DNA of 64,000 nt from Branchipolynoe longqiensis (GCA_030323885.1 CM059188.1:108798644-108862643); one strand, 5' to 3'. Shown: positions 20,940-32,322, counted from the first letter of the stretch. The notes: generated by a model from the letters alone, not told the origin. Translations and numbers: made by a program.

Positions 20940-21810
20940 GAAAGCTTCTTTTTTTTTAACTGCCGCGATGAAGGAGGAAGGAAGTAAGAAGAAATTCTCG
21001 CCGGGGAATTTTCTTTTTTAAACAAAAGAAAAAAAAACTCTCTCCTCCCTCCCCTCCCTCCCCTCCCCCCCTCTTTCCACTCTCCCTCCCCTTCCTTCCC
21101 TCCCATCACCCCTCTCCTCCCCTTCCCTTCCATCCCCTCTCGCTCCTTCGCTCCCCTCCCTACCTCCCTCCTCTCCCTCCCCTCCCTACCTCATCTCCTC
21201 ACCTTACCCTCCCTCCTCTCCCCTCCCTCCCCTCTCCCCTCCCTCGCTCCCCTCCCTTCCCTCCCCACATCCGCAGCCATCTCCTCCCATTATTGTGCTT
21301 CTTTCTGGTTAATTTTTCCTTTCCCTCACCATCCGTTCCTCTCCCCTCCCGCTCCCTCCTCTCCTCCCCTCCCGCCCCCCCCCCCTCCTCCCCCCCTCTC
21401 CCATCCCTTCCCCCCCCCCCCCATCCACAGCCATCTCCTCCACAATTGTTCTTCTTTCTGGTTAATCTTTCCTTTCCCTCACCATCCACTCCTCTCCCTC
21501 CCTCCCACTCAGCCCCGCCCCCTCCTCCGCCTCCCCATCCCCCCCTGACCTCTCTCTCCTACCTCACCCCCTCCCCGCCCTCTCCTCACCTTCCCTCTCC
21601 CTCCCTCCCCATCCCCCAACCACGGCCATTTCTTCCCCCATCCCCTCCCCTCCCTTCCCATGGCTCCCTCCCCTCTCCCTCCCCCTCCCTTCCCTGCCCC
21701 AATCCACAGCCATTTCCTCCACCCCCGTCCCCCTACCCCTCTCCCCTCTCTCCCTCTCCCTCCCTCCATCCCCATCCCCCATTCGCAGCCATCTTCTCCC
21801 GCCATGAAAG
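20940..21810. repeat. Polypyrimidine (CCCTCC)n tract
   Basis: About 0.87 kb of CCTCCC-rich sequence with repeated blocks CATCCACAGCCATCTCCTCC near 21270, 21425, 21705 and 21785. It is low-complexity. Proline-rich frames on both strands are artefacts. Confidence 0.9.
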
Positions 21811-22060
21811 TCGGGGCTGACAAGTGGTCTGCGCCCGGTCGTGGTGCGTTATCCCTAAGCGCGCGAATTAAGACTTTGATCCCTGAAATAAGAGTCGGGC
21901 CACGGCGATTTGACCATAAAGGCAATGGCCCCACCTCCACCCCCACCCCCACCCCTTTGACCGTTATGATATCGGACCCAACCACTATGTAGATGAACCC
22001 CGTAAGAAAATGAGCTGCTATAGAATATTTCACTAAATAACTTTGTGGGCTTTTTTTTCT
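21811..22060. other. Compact unique island
   Basis: CpG-containing non-repetitive sequence (for example GTTATCCCTAAGCGCGCGAA and TTGACCATAAAGGCAATGG) next to the polypyrimidine tract. A conserved non-coding element is possible; no coding signal is seen. Confidence 0.3.
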
Positions 22061-22384
22061 TTCGTCTAGATTTTGTTTATGTTCATGCCATTAGATTCGA
22101 TTAGATTAGAGTGTTTGAGCCGTATTCTCAGGCCAAGTCGGAGACTCCACCATCAGGGCCCACCACGTGTGGTGAGGATGCTCTGTTCAGTTTTGTCATC
22201 TGCATTAATGAATTTGAATCTGCTACCATGTATTTATTTATTTATTTATTTATTTTTGGACATTTATTTAATTTTTGGAGTTCATGATATGTACCTGATT
22301 TACTTTCCGATTAAATATTATTTCTTGCTACATTTATTTGGGACGCTGCTCTATCATTTAGAGTTTAGAGTTTAGAGGGGCTGC
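22061..22384. other. AT-rich sequence with (TTTA)n
   Basis: A TATTTATTTATTT run near 22232-22258 and GTTTAGAGTTTAGAG near 22363. A 100-codon frame here lacks any recognisable domain. Confidence 0.45.
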
Positions 22385-22745
22385 CTGTAGGCCTAGACGT
22401 CGCGGGTGGGATTGGGGGGGGGGGGGGTATGGGAGAGATCGTAGGGAGCAGGGAGGGGGGCGGTGTGCGCAAGGGCGTGTGCGCGCGCCTGCGCAGTGAG
22501 CTCAAGCAGTCAACGCTACTTCCGGGAGATATTAATGTCGGTAATTTGGCAAACAGCGGCGTTTAGGTCGGGTCGCCGGCGCTAATAGAAACGCGCCGAT
22601 TTATGGCCGCAGTCCGATAGGGGGCGCCAACAATATCGCGCGGCAGCCAGGGCGGCTTAGGGCCGGGCTACGGTCATAAGGCGGGATTATCGCCCGATCC
22701 GCACACGATGGCCCCGCCCGATACGGCGCCGCGCCGTGACGCGCG
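22385..22745. promoter_or_regulatory. CpG island with NRF1-, ETS- and CTCF-like motifs
   Basis: A dense CpG block with GCGCGCCTGCGCAGTG (NRF1-like, near 22482), CTACTTCCGGGAG (ETS/GABPA-like, near 22517) and AGGGGGCGCCA (CTCF-core-like, 22619-22629). The combination resembles an unmethylated animal promoter. No first exon can be assigned. Confidence 0.4.
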
Positions 22746-22919
22746 CTTTATCCCCTGGCACTATGATTACAACTCGTATTATCGCCCCTACCCCCAGTCC
22801 ACACACAATCCGCCATCACCATCATTATATCCACGGTTGTTTTTATGTGTGTGTGGGGTGTGGTTTTTTTTTAGGGAGGGTGTGCGGTTTTTTAAATATG
22901 TTAATACTGTTAGTACTAA

Positions 22920-22988
<69 letters not shown>

Positions 22989-23175
22989 GGGTAGGAGTAG
23001 GAGTAGGAGTAGTATAGCCAACCCCCTTGCCCTATGATTACAACTCGCATTATCGCCCACACACAATCGGCCGTCACCAACATTATATCCACGGTTGTTT
23101 TTATGTGTGTGTGGGGTGTGCGGTTTTTTGAGGGGGGGTGCGGTTTTTTAAATATGTTATTACTGTTAGTACTAA

Positions 23176-23214
<39 letters not shown>

Positions 23215-23440
23215 GGGTAGGAGTAGGAGTAGGAGTAGTATAGCCAACGCCCTTGCCCTATGATTACAACTCGCATTATCGCCCACACACAATCGGCCGT
23301 CACCAACATTATATCCACAGTTGGTGGGTGTGGTTTTTGTGTGCATGTGTGTGTGTGAGTGTGAGTGTCGTATTTTTGGGGGTGGGAGGTTTAGTGGGTT
23401 TTTTCATATTATTACTATTATTATTAGTAGTACCATAACC
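22746..23440. repeat. Three tandem copies of a 190- to 280-bp unit with an expanded (GTA)n/(AGT)n
   Basis: Each unit begins CTATGATTACAACTCGCATT and contains TATCGCCCACACACAATC, ACATTATATCCACGGTTG, GGTGTGCGGTTTTTT and ATTACTGTTAGTACTAATAG. An AGT trinucleotide run follows, about 70 bp in copy 1, 36 bp in copy 2, and collapsed in copy 3. The GTA run translates as poly-Ser or poly-Val, which is not coding. Confidence 0.92.
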
Positions 23441-23578
23441 AACCCCCTTCCCTCCCTCCTATTTGACATCCAATAGCCGATGAAAAAAAGCTGATGAGGC
23501 CCAAAGGCGTCGTTATATATAAAATTAACAAGTTTGTCCTTCCCTCCCTCTTCCTACATGTACACCTTCATCAACGAC

Positions 23579-23912
23579 TACCAGATGGGATGGCCGAATG
23601 AGTTGAGGCAGATCATAGGATTCAAACCCATGGGATCGAAGCATGTTTGAGTCAAATCAATGATTTAAAATTTGATACTTGTCGCTTCATAGCCAGGCGC
23701 TCGACATTATTAGTATAGGGCATTATTACTATTGGTTGGCTCAGTGTCAGGATAATGTAACTGAGTGGGATATCCGGTCATGGTGCTGGTGGCCTGGTCT
23801 CCCAGTGGGACAACACTATAAAGTTGATATGAGTGTGCACTGTCACAAGTCGGTACCCTTCCTGATATGACTTTAGATGGTGCCAGGATGTAAAACTCCA
23901 ACAACCAACCAA
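23579..23912 (+). repeat. SINE family S (type-1 head)
   Basis: A full copy from ACCAGATGGGATGGCCGAAT to AAAACTCCAACAACCAACC. Confidence 0.88.
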
Positions 23913-24299
23913 CTCCTTAGCCACTACCCTTGTATGCCTTTTGTCCCACATATATGCATCACACACTTCAGTCGACCCCCATTTCCGATCATTACTTTTA
24001 GGCTTGTCATTTCATCATTTCGCGTTCTTAAAAACAATGAGGGGCTCATTGGCGTGTTGGGGTGGGTGGGTGCATAGAGGTTGTGTGGTGGTTTAAGGTC
24101 TTCTAAGGTATGTTGTATTATCGCTTTTTTCTTCTTTTCAGAAGGATCGAGTGAGGTTCGTTAGTTGCCCGCAACAATGTTTTGTATTAATAACAATCTC
24201 ATCAAACTCTCTTCAGAGAAGTCCTTCTCCGCCACAGCAAACATCGCCAAGTTTCTCTCTTCTTTCTTTTCTTTCTTTTCTTTTTTATTTATAGAAAGA

Positions 24300-24565
24300 A
24301 AGAAGAACAAATCGATCATGCGCATGCGCTAGTATAAGCCGACTGCGGGCCTGTCATCATGGCGGCGCCCACGTGATGGACTATTTTATCGGGCGAGTGG
24401 AGGTGCCCAATACTTAATCACAATTAAGACTGATTATGGCCGAATAATACGATTAGGCGGGCCGCGGGGGGCAGACTTAGTGGGCTGAGTGGCCGGGATG
24501 GGTCGATGGACAGGAAGTCCCGGGCCTGATAGCTCCTGATCCAAGCTAACGGCCGACAAAGCCGG
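24300..24565. promoter_or_regulatory. Promoter/enhancer-like island: NRF1, YY1, E-box and homeodomain motifs
   Basis: Within 60 bp lie CATGCGCATGCGCT (NRF1, 24318-24330), ATCATGGCGGC (YY1 core, 24356-24366) and CACGTG (24370-24375). Immediately downstream (24410-24460) is a run of homeodomain-type TAAT/ATTA sites (TTAATCACAATTAAG, TGATTATGG, ACGATTAGG). This is non-repetitive and unlike its polypurine neighbour. The function and any driven gene are inference. Confidence 0.4.
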
Positions 24566-24589
24566 TGTTAGCGCAAGGCGGCACGGAGC

Positions 24590-25145
24590 ACTGCCCAGCC
24601 CGGGGAGGGGAGCCGGGAGGACGGTGGGGAGAGGACCGGGCCGGGAGAGGGCGGGGGAGAGGCCGGGGAAGGGGGGCGTGGAGGGGCAGGGAGGAGAGGC
24701 CGGTGAAGGCGGAGGGGAGGGGGAGTGCGGAGCGGGGAAAGGGCGGGGAAGGGGGAGGGCGGAGCGGGAAGAGGGCAGTGAAGGGGGAGGGGGAGCGGGG
24801 GAGCGGGGCGGGGGAGGGCGGAGAAGAGGCCGAAGAAGAGGGAGAGGTATGGGCAGGAGGGAGTGGGGAGAGGGCGTGGGGTGGGAGGGGTAGGGGGGGG
24901 AGCCGGGAGAGGGCCGGGGAGAGGGAGGGGTGGGGGCCGGGGGAGGCGGGTGGCGGGGACAGCGGGGGGTGTGTGTGTGGGGGGGGGGGGTAGGAAGGCA
25001 TAGGGAGTGTGACGAGAGAGGAGGGGTGGCCGACAGGGTATGGGGCGGAGGTGGGATGGTTGGGTGGGAGAAGTGGGAGAGGGGTAAGGGGGAGGATGGT
25101 GGAGGAGGTGGGTTGGGAGAGGAGGGTAGGGGTGGTGGTGCTGGG
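24590..25145. repeat. Polypurine GGGAGAGG-rich tract
   Basis: A G/A-rich low-complexity block. Very long open frames on both strands (up to 240 codons of Pro/Ser or Gly/Arg) are compositional. Confidence 0.92.
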
Positions 25146-25950
25146 TCAAGACACACATTATTGACCTGTTCTGTGCTTCCCTATTTATTGCCTTGCATGT
25201 CAGCTAGTTCTCTGTTAGTCTTACTCCCTTTCTCTCTCTCCCTCCGAATCTAATGAACATGCCCTATGTTTTCAGTGGATGCCATTCAGTATTGTTCAGT
25301 AGAAGGCTACATTGTGCGCATTGACATCATAGACATATATAGAGATAAAGATGCGATATATTTATATTATTACACATTCGCCATTACTTATGGTAATTAT
25401 ACTTATTAGTTGTAGTAATACTTTGGCACTGAAATTTTAACCAGAAAGCAGCAGTACAATGAAAGTTAATTACTCAGTCAAATAATACACTAACTCAATC
25501 CTGTCATGACGGAAGAGGGAACAGAGAGGCAAGAGTTAGCGAATACAGGGCATGGTGGTTCTGGCTATTGTTGTATATGGCCCTTGAGTTTTGATCCAAT
25601 AGAGAACCCGTTCTATATTTTGTAATATAGCATGGCAAAATAACCCTCTTCGTGGCATATCCTCCAGTGCGACTGACACTGGTTTACATCCGGTGGAGGC
25701 GAGGAGGGAAGGTGGAGCCACCGGTACAGTGTTGATCTTATGGAGTATAATAAATAATAATAATAATAATAATTAACCCTTGCGCATCTTTATACTCGCA
25801 TAATTCGTTACACATCATATATATAAATATATATATATAACAAAGAACAATAATGAAGTGATAGTCAGTGTATATATGTGTATATATATATATATATACA
25901 TACACTCATACCACTTCATTCTTGTTCTTTATCATTTGTACTGTAGCCGG

Positions 25951-26009
<59 letters not shown>

Positions 26010-26343
26010 ACTAAGCAAACATACACAGTACATGTAATCTGTTCTTATCAACATAGATCTAGATAGATTTATATATACACAGCACCATGGTCACTCCAGT
26101 AATTACACAGTGACAAATTCAGATTCGACAGTTATCAGTAGATAAAGATGAGCAAAACAACAACTAAAGCTAATCTGGATTGCAATTAAGGTGGGAAACC
26201 TCCCTGGGGTGGAGTTGATCTTGTATCCAATACTAAACGTGATGCAGTGTAATGGGTTCTAGTGAATTGAATTAGTATAAGTGAAGAACTATAAGTGCAC
26301 CAATATTTCAGTTGAACATTTAGGCTCAAATTTAGATAAGTGC
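25146..26343. other. AT-rich gene-free stretch with long (TA)n
   Basis: Holds an AAT run near 25750-25772, TATATA tracts at 25815-25840 and 25877-25900, and a (TA)n of about 55 bp at 25955-26006. GAACAATAATGAAGTG (25846) is inverted at 25911. No gene is supported. Confidence 0.5.
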
Positions 26344-26348
26344 TTTGT

Positions 26349-26465
26349 TATGGGGCTGTCACACTTCGGCGTATGGCGTAAGCGTATGCCAGCCTATCGG
26401 TTTTCGTCACATACGCCATCATATGCCATCATACGCTGTGCATATGCTGCACACAAATGGCACAC
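26349..26465. mobile_element. 5' fragment of a GGGGCTGTCACA MITE
   Basis: Starts GGGGCTGTCACACTTCGGCG and continues with CGTATGC/CATACGC repeats, like the complete element at 31151-31936. The right terminal repeat is missing. Confidence 0.6.
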
Positions 26466-26643
26466 TGGTTCCCAGAAAGGTTTCCCCGATGGTTCTAACT
26501 TCCATTTCCGTCTCCAGTGCTTCAAGTTGGATGTCGTCCATCTCATGTGTTAGCTACCCGCGACCATCTGGAGGAGCCTCATCCTCCCACCCCCACCCCC
26601 ACCACCACCCGCACCCGCACCCACTCTGGAGCCCCTCCAGTAA

Positions 26644-27116
26644 CCCCGGTGTAAAGATTTCAAATTACCCCCATATTCAAGTTACCCCCGGGAACTTGAA
26701 AACGTTTTCAAATTCCCTCCCTCGTTTTAACTTTCCCTCCCCCCCCCCCCCCATTTTGGGGGAATTTTCTTTATTTTTGTTATTTTTTGTTATTTTTCAT
26801 GACAAATATTATAATATACAGAGAATAGCATAATGGAAATTATTACTAGTACAATAAAACATATTTAACCACAAATGACACAAAAAGTCTCCAAGATGGT
26901 TAAGAAAAAAATATTATAGGTCTGAAGTTTTTTAAACAATTTTAAATTCCCGGAGGGGGGAATTTGAAAATAGGGGGAGGAATCTGAAAACTGTTTTTAA
27001 GTTCCCCCCAGGAATCTGAAAACGTTTTAAATTTCCCCGGAGGGAAGTTAAAAACGTTTTCAGATTCCCGGGGGGGAACTTGGGAAGGGGGGAAGTTGAA
27101 ATCGTTACACTGGGGT
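26644..27116. mobile_element. MITE with CCCCGGTGTAA-type inverted ends
   Basis: The left end CCCCGGTGTAAAGATTTCAA and the right end TTGAAATCGTTACACTGGGG are imperfect inverted repeats. The interior holds several inverted or direct subrepeats of GAAAACGTTTTCAAATTCCC next to G- or C-runs. No open frame of note is present. Confidence 0.65.
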
Positions 27117-27131
27117 GCCTTCATAGAACGT

Positions 27132-27452
27132 AGACCAGACGGGATGGCAGAAAGAGTTGAGCGTTCGTCTCCCGTGTTGGTAGATCGTGGTTGAGTCAAA
27201 CCAATGACTTAAAAATGTATACGTATCACTTCCTAGCCAGGCGCTCGGCATTATTATGAGAGGGCAAGGACTGGTTGGCTCAGTGTCAGGATAATGTGAC
27301 TGAGTGGGATATCAGATCACACTCACAGTGCTAGCATCCTGGTCACCCAGTGGGGCAGCACTATAAAGTCACCATGAGTTCGCACTGTCACAAGTTGGTG
27401 CTCGTCCTGATATGACCATAGAAGTTGCCAGGACGTAAAACTCCAACAACCA
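27132..27452 (+). repeat. SINE family S (type-1 head, short)
   Basis: GACCAGACGGGATGGCAGAA to AAACTCCAACAACCAACCAA. Part of the B-box region is missing. Confidence 0.87.
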
Positions 27453-27479
27453 ACCAACAATTTTACTTGTATGTAAGGT

Positions 27480-27740
27480 TGTGAATGAGACGGTGTAACC
27501 TGCTCTGTCCACTCTCAAACCACTCCAACTACCCGATGACCATTGCCCCGTCAGTGGATTGGCCCAGGTTAGATATGATAATCTACTGGAATAACACTAA
27601 TCCGCTGGCGATAATAAACGGCTGGTTAAATCCAGGCGATGGGGTGATTAGGCATTGGTTATATTGATCGATGGGGAAGAGCAAAAAGAACCATCGGGCC
27701 TCTGTAATGGGCTTTGGTAAGCCACCAAACCACTCCCAAC
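27480..27740. promoter_or_regulatory. Unique island with GATA- and Otx-like motifs
   Basis: Non-repetitive sequence with TTAGATATGATAATC (27569-27583), CACTAATCCGC (Otx/bicoid-like TAATCC, near 27597), GGCGATAATAAACGG and GATGGGGTGATTAGG. There are no convincing open frames. It is listed because it contrasts with the surrounding repeats; a regulatory role is inference. Confidence 0.25.
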
Positions 27741-28200
27741 ACAATCATTACAATGCTATATATTTCTATGTTTTTCTATATATCACGATACTATTTCTAA
27801 CCCCCAATAGCCAATGTTTAGCTTTTGTGCTGGGGGTGGGGGAGTCGTTAAGCAAACAAACAAATGGATATATGTCTATATATGTCTCCATGGTTCTACA
27901 TATTTCTAAAATTTCCAAAATTATATTTCTAAAATTATATTTCTAAAATTATATTTCTAAAATTATATTGATATAACTATATTTACATAATTATATTTAC
28001 ATAATTATATTTACATAATTATATTTATATAGTTATATAATTATATTTATATATCTATTTTTTTTTATTACTATTATTTCTATATAATTCTTTATATTTC
28101 TATGGGTTTCTATACATTTTTTTATAGGTTTCTATAAATTGTTGTTTCTATAAATGTCTATATATATATGTCATATATATATATAGATATATAATACCTC
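27741..28200. repeat. AT-rich tandem repeats (TTTCTAAAATTATA)n and (TTTACATAATTATA)n
   Basis: Fourteen- to fifteen-bp units at 27902-28045, then TTTCTATA-rich sequence and a TATATATA tract at 28155-28190. Confidence 0.85.
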
Positions 28201-28745
28201 AAACAATATTGAATGGAGACAACACAACAGAGTGGGCTATAGAGCATTATAATCTCAACATAGCTTCGTTCGACTTTTGTGATATGAAATTTATTATGCA
28301 AATATAAATATTAAATAAGATTCTTCATATTGTCATGTCTGCAACCTATAGTTGCGCTGGTGACGTCGCCACTGCCTCGTTAAGGCACTACGTATTATTA
28401 TAGTGCTGTCACTCGCCGCTAAAAAATAATAGATGTTTATAATTAGCCTGGTATATTTATTTGCTAATATGCTGGTGTAAGGCGAGCACTGGGATACTTG
28501 CCACAGATTCCGCTAGGTGGATGATAGTTGAAGGTTATGGAACCAGGGGGCGCTACGGTATGACTGTTTATGGGGGTGGGTTCGCTGATATCTCCTTCAG
28601 TGCCCAGCAGAGAGATATTACCATTGCACCATTGTATGCTTATAATTTAATTTAACTTTGGGCTGGACAGTCTCCTAGTTAGATGGTTATCAATAAATAA
28701 ATATATGCCAACCTCTGTGCAGTGTACTTGATATTCGTGAGTGGA
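28201..28745. other. Unique sequence with a CTCF-like site
   Basis: Mostly unique sequence. AACCAGGGGGCGCTACGG (28541-28558) is a close match to the bilaterian CTCF core CCAGGGGGCGCTA. No gene is seen; a 64-codon frame spans the site without recognisable features. Confidence 0.4.
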
Positions 28746-28751
28746 ACTTAT

Positions 28752-28754
<3 letters not shown>

Positions 28755-28808
<54 letters not shown>
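28755..28808. repeat. (TA)n microsatellite
   Basis: An uninterrupted TATATA run. Confidence 0.95.
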
Positions 28809-28810
<2 letters not shown>

Positions 28811-29390
28811 CTATATAAGTGATTATGTGAATATAAATAAAGAATAGACGATAATGTTTCCGGGGGTCCCTTCTGGGCCCCCCCCCCCATCTATCCACCA
28901 CCATGACTCTGAGCAGAACCCTGGTCTGGGCACTCTTTCCGCTCACGACCTCGGCACCGGCACCGTCTGCCTCTTGCCTCACTTCAAAATTTTCTTTATA
29001 AAATATATATATATATATATATATCCCCATCTCGCTCCTCAGTTCCACCTGCCAGTCATCGGGTGATGGAGCCTGGGGCTGGTCATCTACTGCACCAACC
29101 TACACAACCTCAGCTCTGACGGTGGCACCACCTCCCTCTGCTCGCTATCGGCTCCTAACCTCATTCATTGTATATGTGCTCTATAAGCAATTATATGAGT
29201 ATAATTATCCATAAACCGATTTCCTATGGACTCTGTCCTTAATTGACACCAAATGACACTACACAACTAATGACATCCAGCTCCTATAATTAAAAAGATT
29301 TTATTTCAATTGACAGAGGAAGAGTGTCCTGCACAGACCTTTCCGATTATGGTATTGTGAATGTATATATTTTGTTGTTGTACATTAGTT
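28809..29390. other. Unique sequence, no gene recognised
   Basis: Contains a C-run (28879-28888), a short (TA)n (29003-29024) and mixed sequence. The open frame at 28854-29066 runs through the (TA)n and is not supported. Confidence 0.4.
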
Positions 29391-29610
29391 GATTAAGCAG
29401 GGGAAATTTCAATCGCAGACGATTGGTCTTCCTCATTCCACTGCTCCTTGCCCTATCTTATTATATTAATGTCGATCACCAGGCCAGGATGTGACAAGAA
29501 TTATTTGTTAAGTCATTGGTTTGACTCGACCAGGGTTCAAACCCACGATCTACAAACACGGGAGATGGACGCTCTAACTCATTCAGCCATCCCATCGGTC
29601 TATATAGCGG
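29390..29610 (-). repeat. Two SINE fragments joined
   Basis: 29390-29445 (CAATCGCAGACGATTGGTC) resembles the body of the tRNA-Arg-like SINE at 49326-49650. 29446-29605 is the head half of a minus-strand family S copy (CTTGCCCTATCTTATT to TTCAGCCATCCCATC). The junction looks like a chimera or a template switch. Confidence 0.6.
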
Positions 29611-30204
29611 TCTTGTTCATTCTAGTATATTTTTCATTGGCAGACTAAGATAACTGTTTGTTTGGGGATTTACGTCTGAGCAACAGCAAGGAGCAACAAA
29701 TAAAAAAACTAATCTATGTTATCCTACACCAAGTCGTCATCATATTCCATATTTACATAGCGTGTAATCTAATTATATCATATATTAATACAATAATAAA
29801 TCAATCAATGTAATAAATACATCATCAAGCATACAATAAATACAATATCTATTTAAAGGAGCACCGCCAATCTATATTTATACAATAGATTATTTTACAC
29901 GTAATTCAATTATGTAAGATATTCTCCATAGGCATGAATATGGATGCCACCCAGCATAAATATGACACATGTCTAATATAAATGTCTTCTATTACGTGGC
30001 GAATGGGACCAATAGTCGATGACGCATACACACGTAGGCTGCTCGCGAGGGGTTTGCCTGCATGTGAGCAACCAATTGCGCCAAGACCGCTCAACCAACT
30101 GTGAGCAGCCCCACTGTAGGCGCTAAAGGTTTAGCTTGATAAATAATATTGATATAATCTGTTGTATTATATTCCACATAAACCCAGACCATTAAAACTA
30201 AAAG
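29611..30204. other. AT-rich unique sequence, no feature seen
   Basis: No recognisable repeat or gene. Confidence 0.4.
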
Positions 30205-30345
30205 TAGAACTTTGTTTGTTTATTTAACGACCCCCAGCACAAAAAGTAAACATCGGCTATTGTGGGTAACATGAGAACTATAGAGTAGGCCTATTCCCTC
30301 GTCGAGGAAACAAAGTGCGTTCAGATATAATTGATAAAAGAGTAA
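30205..30345. repeat. Degenerate fragment of the 37838-type SINE
   Basis: TTTGTTTGTTTATTTAACGA, then ATCGGCTATTGTGGGTAA, resembles the start of the SINE at 37838-38165. A second relic (GGTTTGTTTAATGACC) is near 31075. Confidence 0.45.
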
Positions 30346-30348
30346 TGA

Positions 30349-30857
30349 CCCGGTCACATACACGTTAGTGGATGTAGTTGAACATAGTGGAGGCTAATGG
30401 GGGTCAAACGTGGTATAAGTATGTTAAACTACGTTGAAATATGTTGCGGTACGGCAGGTCTTGGTACGGATAAATATGTTGCGGTACGGATAAATATGTT
30501 ATGGTATCGATAAATACGTTATGGTACGGATGCCAGTACATTCAACTACATTCAACTACATTAGCCTCCACTACGTTCACTTACGTCCACAAACGGCTAT
30601 GTGACCAGGGCTTTGTCCAAGTACTCTAGAGTACGCTAGAGCACGCTAGAGTATGTTAGCATCACGGATGCAAATTCAGCCTCTAATGTAGCGCTCTTTT
30701 GAACATGTCCAAAGATTAAATCGGAACTCACCGCCCACCCACGTTATTACTTAAATATTACCAAGTTAGCATGACGGAGAAGTACGGATGCCGGTACGTT
30801 CAACTACGTTAGCCTCCACTACGTTCAACTATGTCCACTAACATGTATGTGACCGGG
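30349..30857. mobile_element. Palindromic MITE, CCCGGTCACATA ends, copy 1
   Basis: The left end CCCGGTCACATACACGTTAG with GTGGATGTAGTTGAAC is inverted at the right end (CATGTATGTGACCGGG). The interior has GGTACGGATAAATATGTT subrepeats. A related copy is at 47813-48280. No coding capacity is present. Confidence 0.75.
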
Positions 30858-31147
30858 CATTTAGAGTCTGCCTGTGTATTATGGCGCATTTAAAGGTGGA
30901 CAGCTATATTCTATTCTATTCTATTCACCGTCCATTGCCACCACACAAACGCCAAATGGAAATAAGCCGTGCGACGGTGGCGCCCTCTTTGGAGAAAGGG
31001 GAAAACCATAATTTAGTGGCGCGTGCACTGACTGTGGAAAAATGCGTTCATGTTTTCAATGTGGATATTTTGTTGGTTTGTTTAATGACCTTCCAGCAGA
31101 AAAAGTATGGAGGTATTTTTCATCAGGCCATACATTTTTGTCGGTGC
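30858..31147. other. Short unique stretch with a CTCF-like motif
   Basis: The reverse complement of 30973-30992 contains AAGAGGGCGCCACCG, resembling a CTCF core. A 176-codon plus-strand frame starting at 30881 runs from here into the adjacent MITE and lacks recognisable domains. Confidence 0.35.
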
Positions 31148-31150
31148 TTA

Positions 31151-31936
31151 AGGGGCTGTCACATTAGGGTTTTTTGCAGGAGCGTACAGCGGCATAGGCG
31201 CTTTACGTCATATATGGCGGCATACAGCGCCATATGCTACACATACGATACGTGTATGCTACGCATACGCTACGCATCATGTGCCGGCCTATGCCCGCTT
31301 ATGCCATTGCACGCCGCCATACGCTTTCTCCTGTCCGTCCATCCAAATTTTGTTGTGCATGCTAAAAAAATCTCGACCTACGGGAGCGTATGGTTCATAC
31401 ACTACTCATAAGCTTCTCATACACCGGCATACGCTCCTCGTACGCTAGGGGTATGCCGGCGTAAGCTAGGGGTACGCCGGCGTAAGCTAGGGGTACGCTG
31501 GCATACGCGACTCATACGCTCAACTTGCGTCACGGGCATATCTCTGGTGTATGAAGCGTACGCAGAACCTACGAGTTGTGTATGGGAGCGTATTTGTAGC
31601 GTATGCAAAGCGTATGAGTAGCGTATGTCCGACCTATGGTCTCAGTATATAAAGGCGACGCATTATATACCCAGGAGCCACCAAGTGGCCGACCGAGGAG
31701 AGATAACATAGGTCTCGCATACGCTCCTCATACGCTCCACATGCCACTCAAAACTGTCAAAAAATGTCACAGTACGCTCCCATACACTCTTCGTACGCTC
31801 CTCATAGGTTCAGCATAATCTCAAAAACACCGGAGAGGTCACCAAAGGTCACGAAACGTCGTCCCGCGCAACTTTTTCCCATTTTCGATGTAGGTTTTGA
31901 ATACGCTCCCACCATACACCGTAATGTGACAGGGCC
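31151..31936. mobile_element. MITE with GGGGCTGTCACATTA ends
   Basis: The left end GGGGCTGTCACATTAGGG is inverted at the right end (GTAATGTGACAGGGCC). The interior is made of CATACGC, GCGTAAGCTAGGGG and CATACGCTCC subrepeats in both orientations, so it would fold extensively. A truncated relative is at 26349-26465. Confidence 0.75.
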
Positions 31937-32069
31937 TTTAGTCACTGGTCTTCCGGCCATTGCAGATTTTAGTGGAACCTATTCGATTGTCAGGCTCTGA
32001 TTATTTTGTATAATCCAGTTATAGGTGTATGAATTAAGCAGTTATTTACCGATGTTGGGTTTGAGGTAT

Positions 32070-32322
32070 CATAGCTGTAGCCAGGAATTTTTGTTTGGGG
32101 TTTCAGATACATTCGCGGAATGGACAAGGCAATAGGCGGGAGGTAGCGGGTGGGTGTATCCCTCCCCCGCGGACATTTTTTAATCTAGATGCTTTGAAAT
32201 CTGAAATGTCATTTCCAGTTATTTCAGGGAGGTTACATACTGGATGGCTTTGTTGGGGGGAAATGGGGTGTGGGGGGGGGGGGGGGGGAGGGAACATCCC
32301 TCCTCTCCTAGCTACGGCCCTG
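32070..32322. mobile_element. hAT-like MITE relic (TAGCTACGSCCCTG ends)
   Basis: The right end CCTAGCTACGGCCCTG and the degenerate left end TAGCTGTAGCCAGGAA resemble the ends of the 235-bp element at 39735-39969. The target duplication is not recognisable. Confidence 0.5.

Noticed and set aside
21293..22033. Proline-rich and glycine-rich frames of 100-175 codons
   Set aside because: Polypyrimidine tract; frames on both strands overlap the same low-complexity block.
24434..25158. 240-codon and 196-codon Pro/Ser-rich frames
   Set aside because: Polypurine tract read in reverse; no domain and no splice context.
28647..29048. 133-codon minus-strand frame
   Set aside because: Contains the (TA)n run as an Ile/Tyr repeat; not supported as a gene.
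30881..31411. 176-codon plus-strand frame
   Set aside because: Extends from unique sequence into a MITE made of CATACGC subrepeats; no domain recognised.
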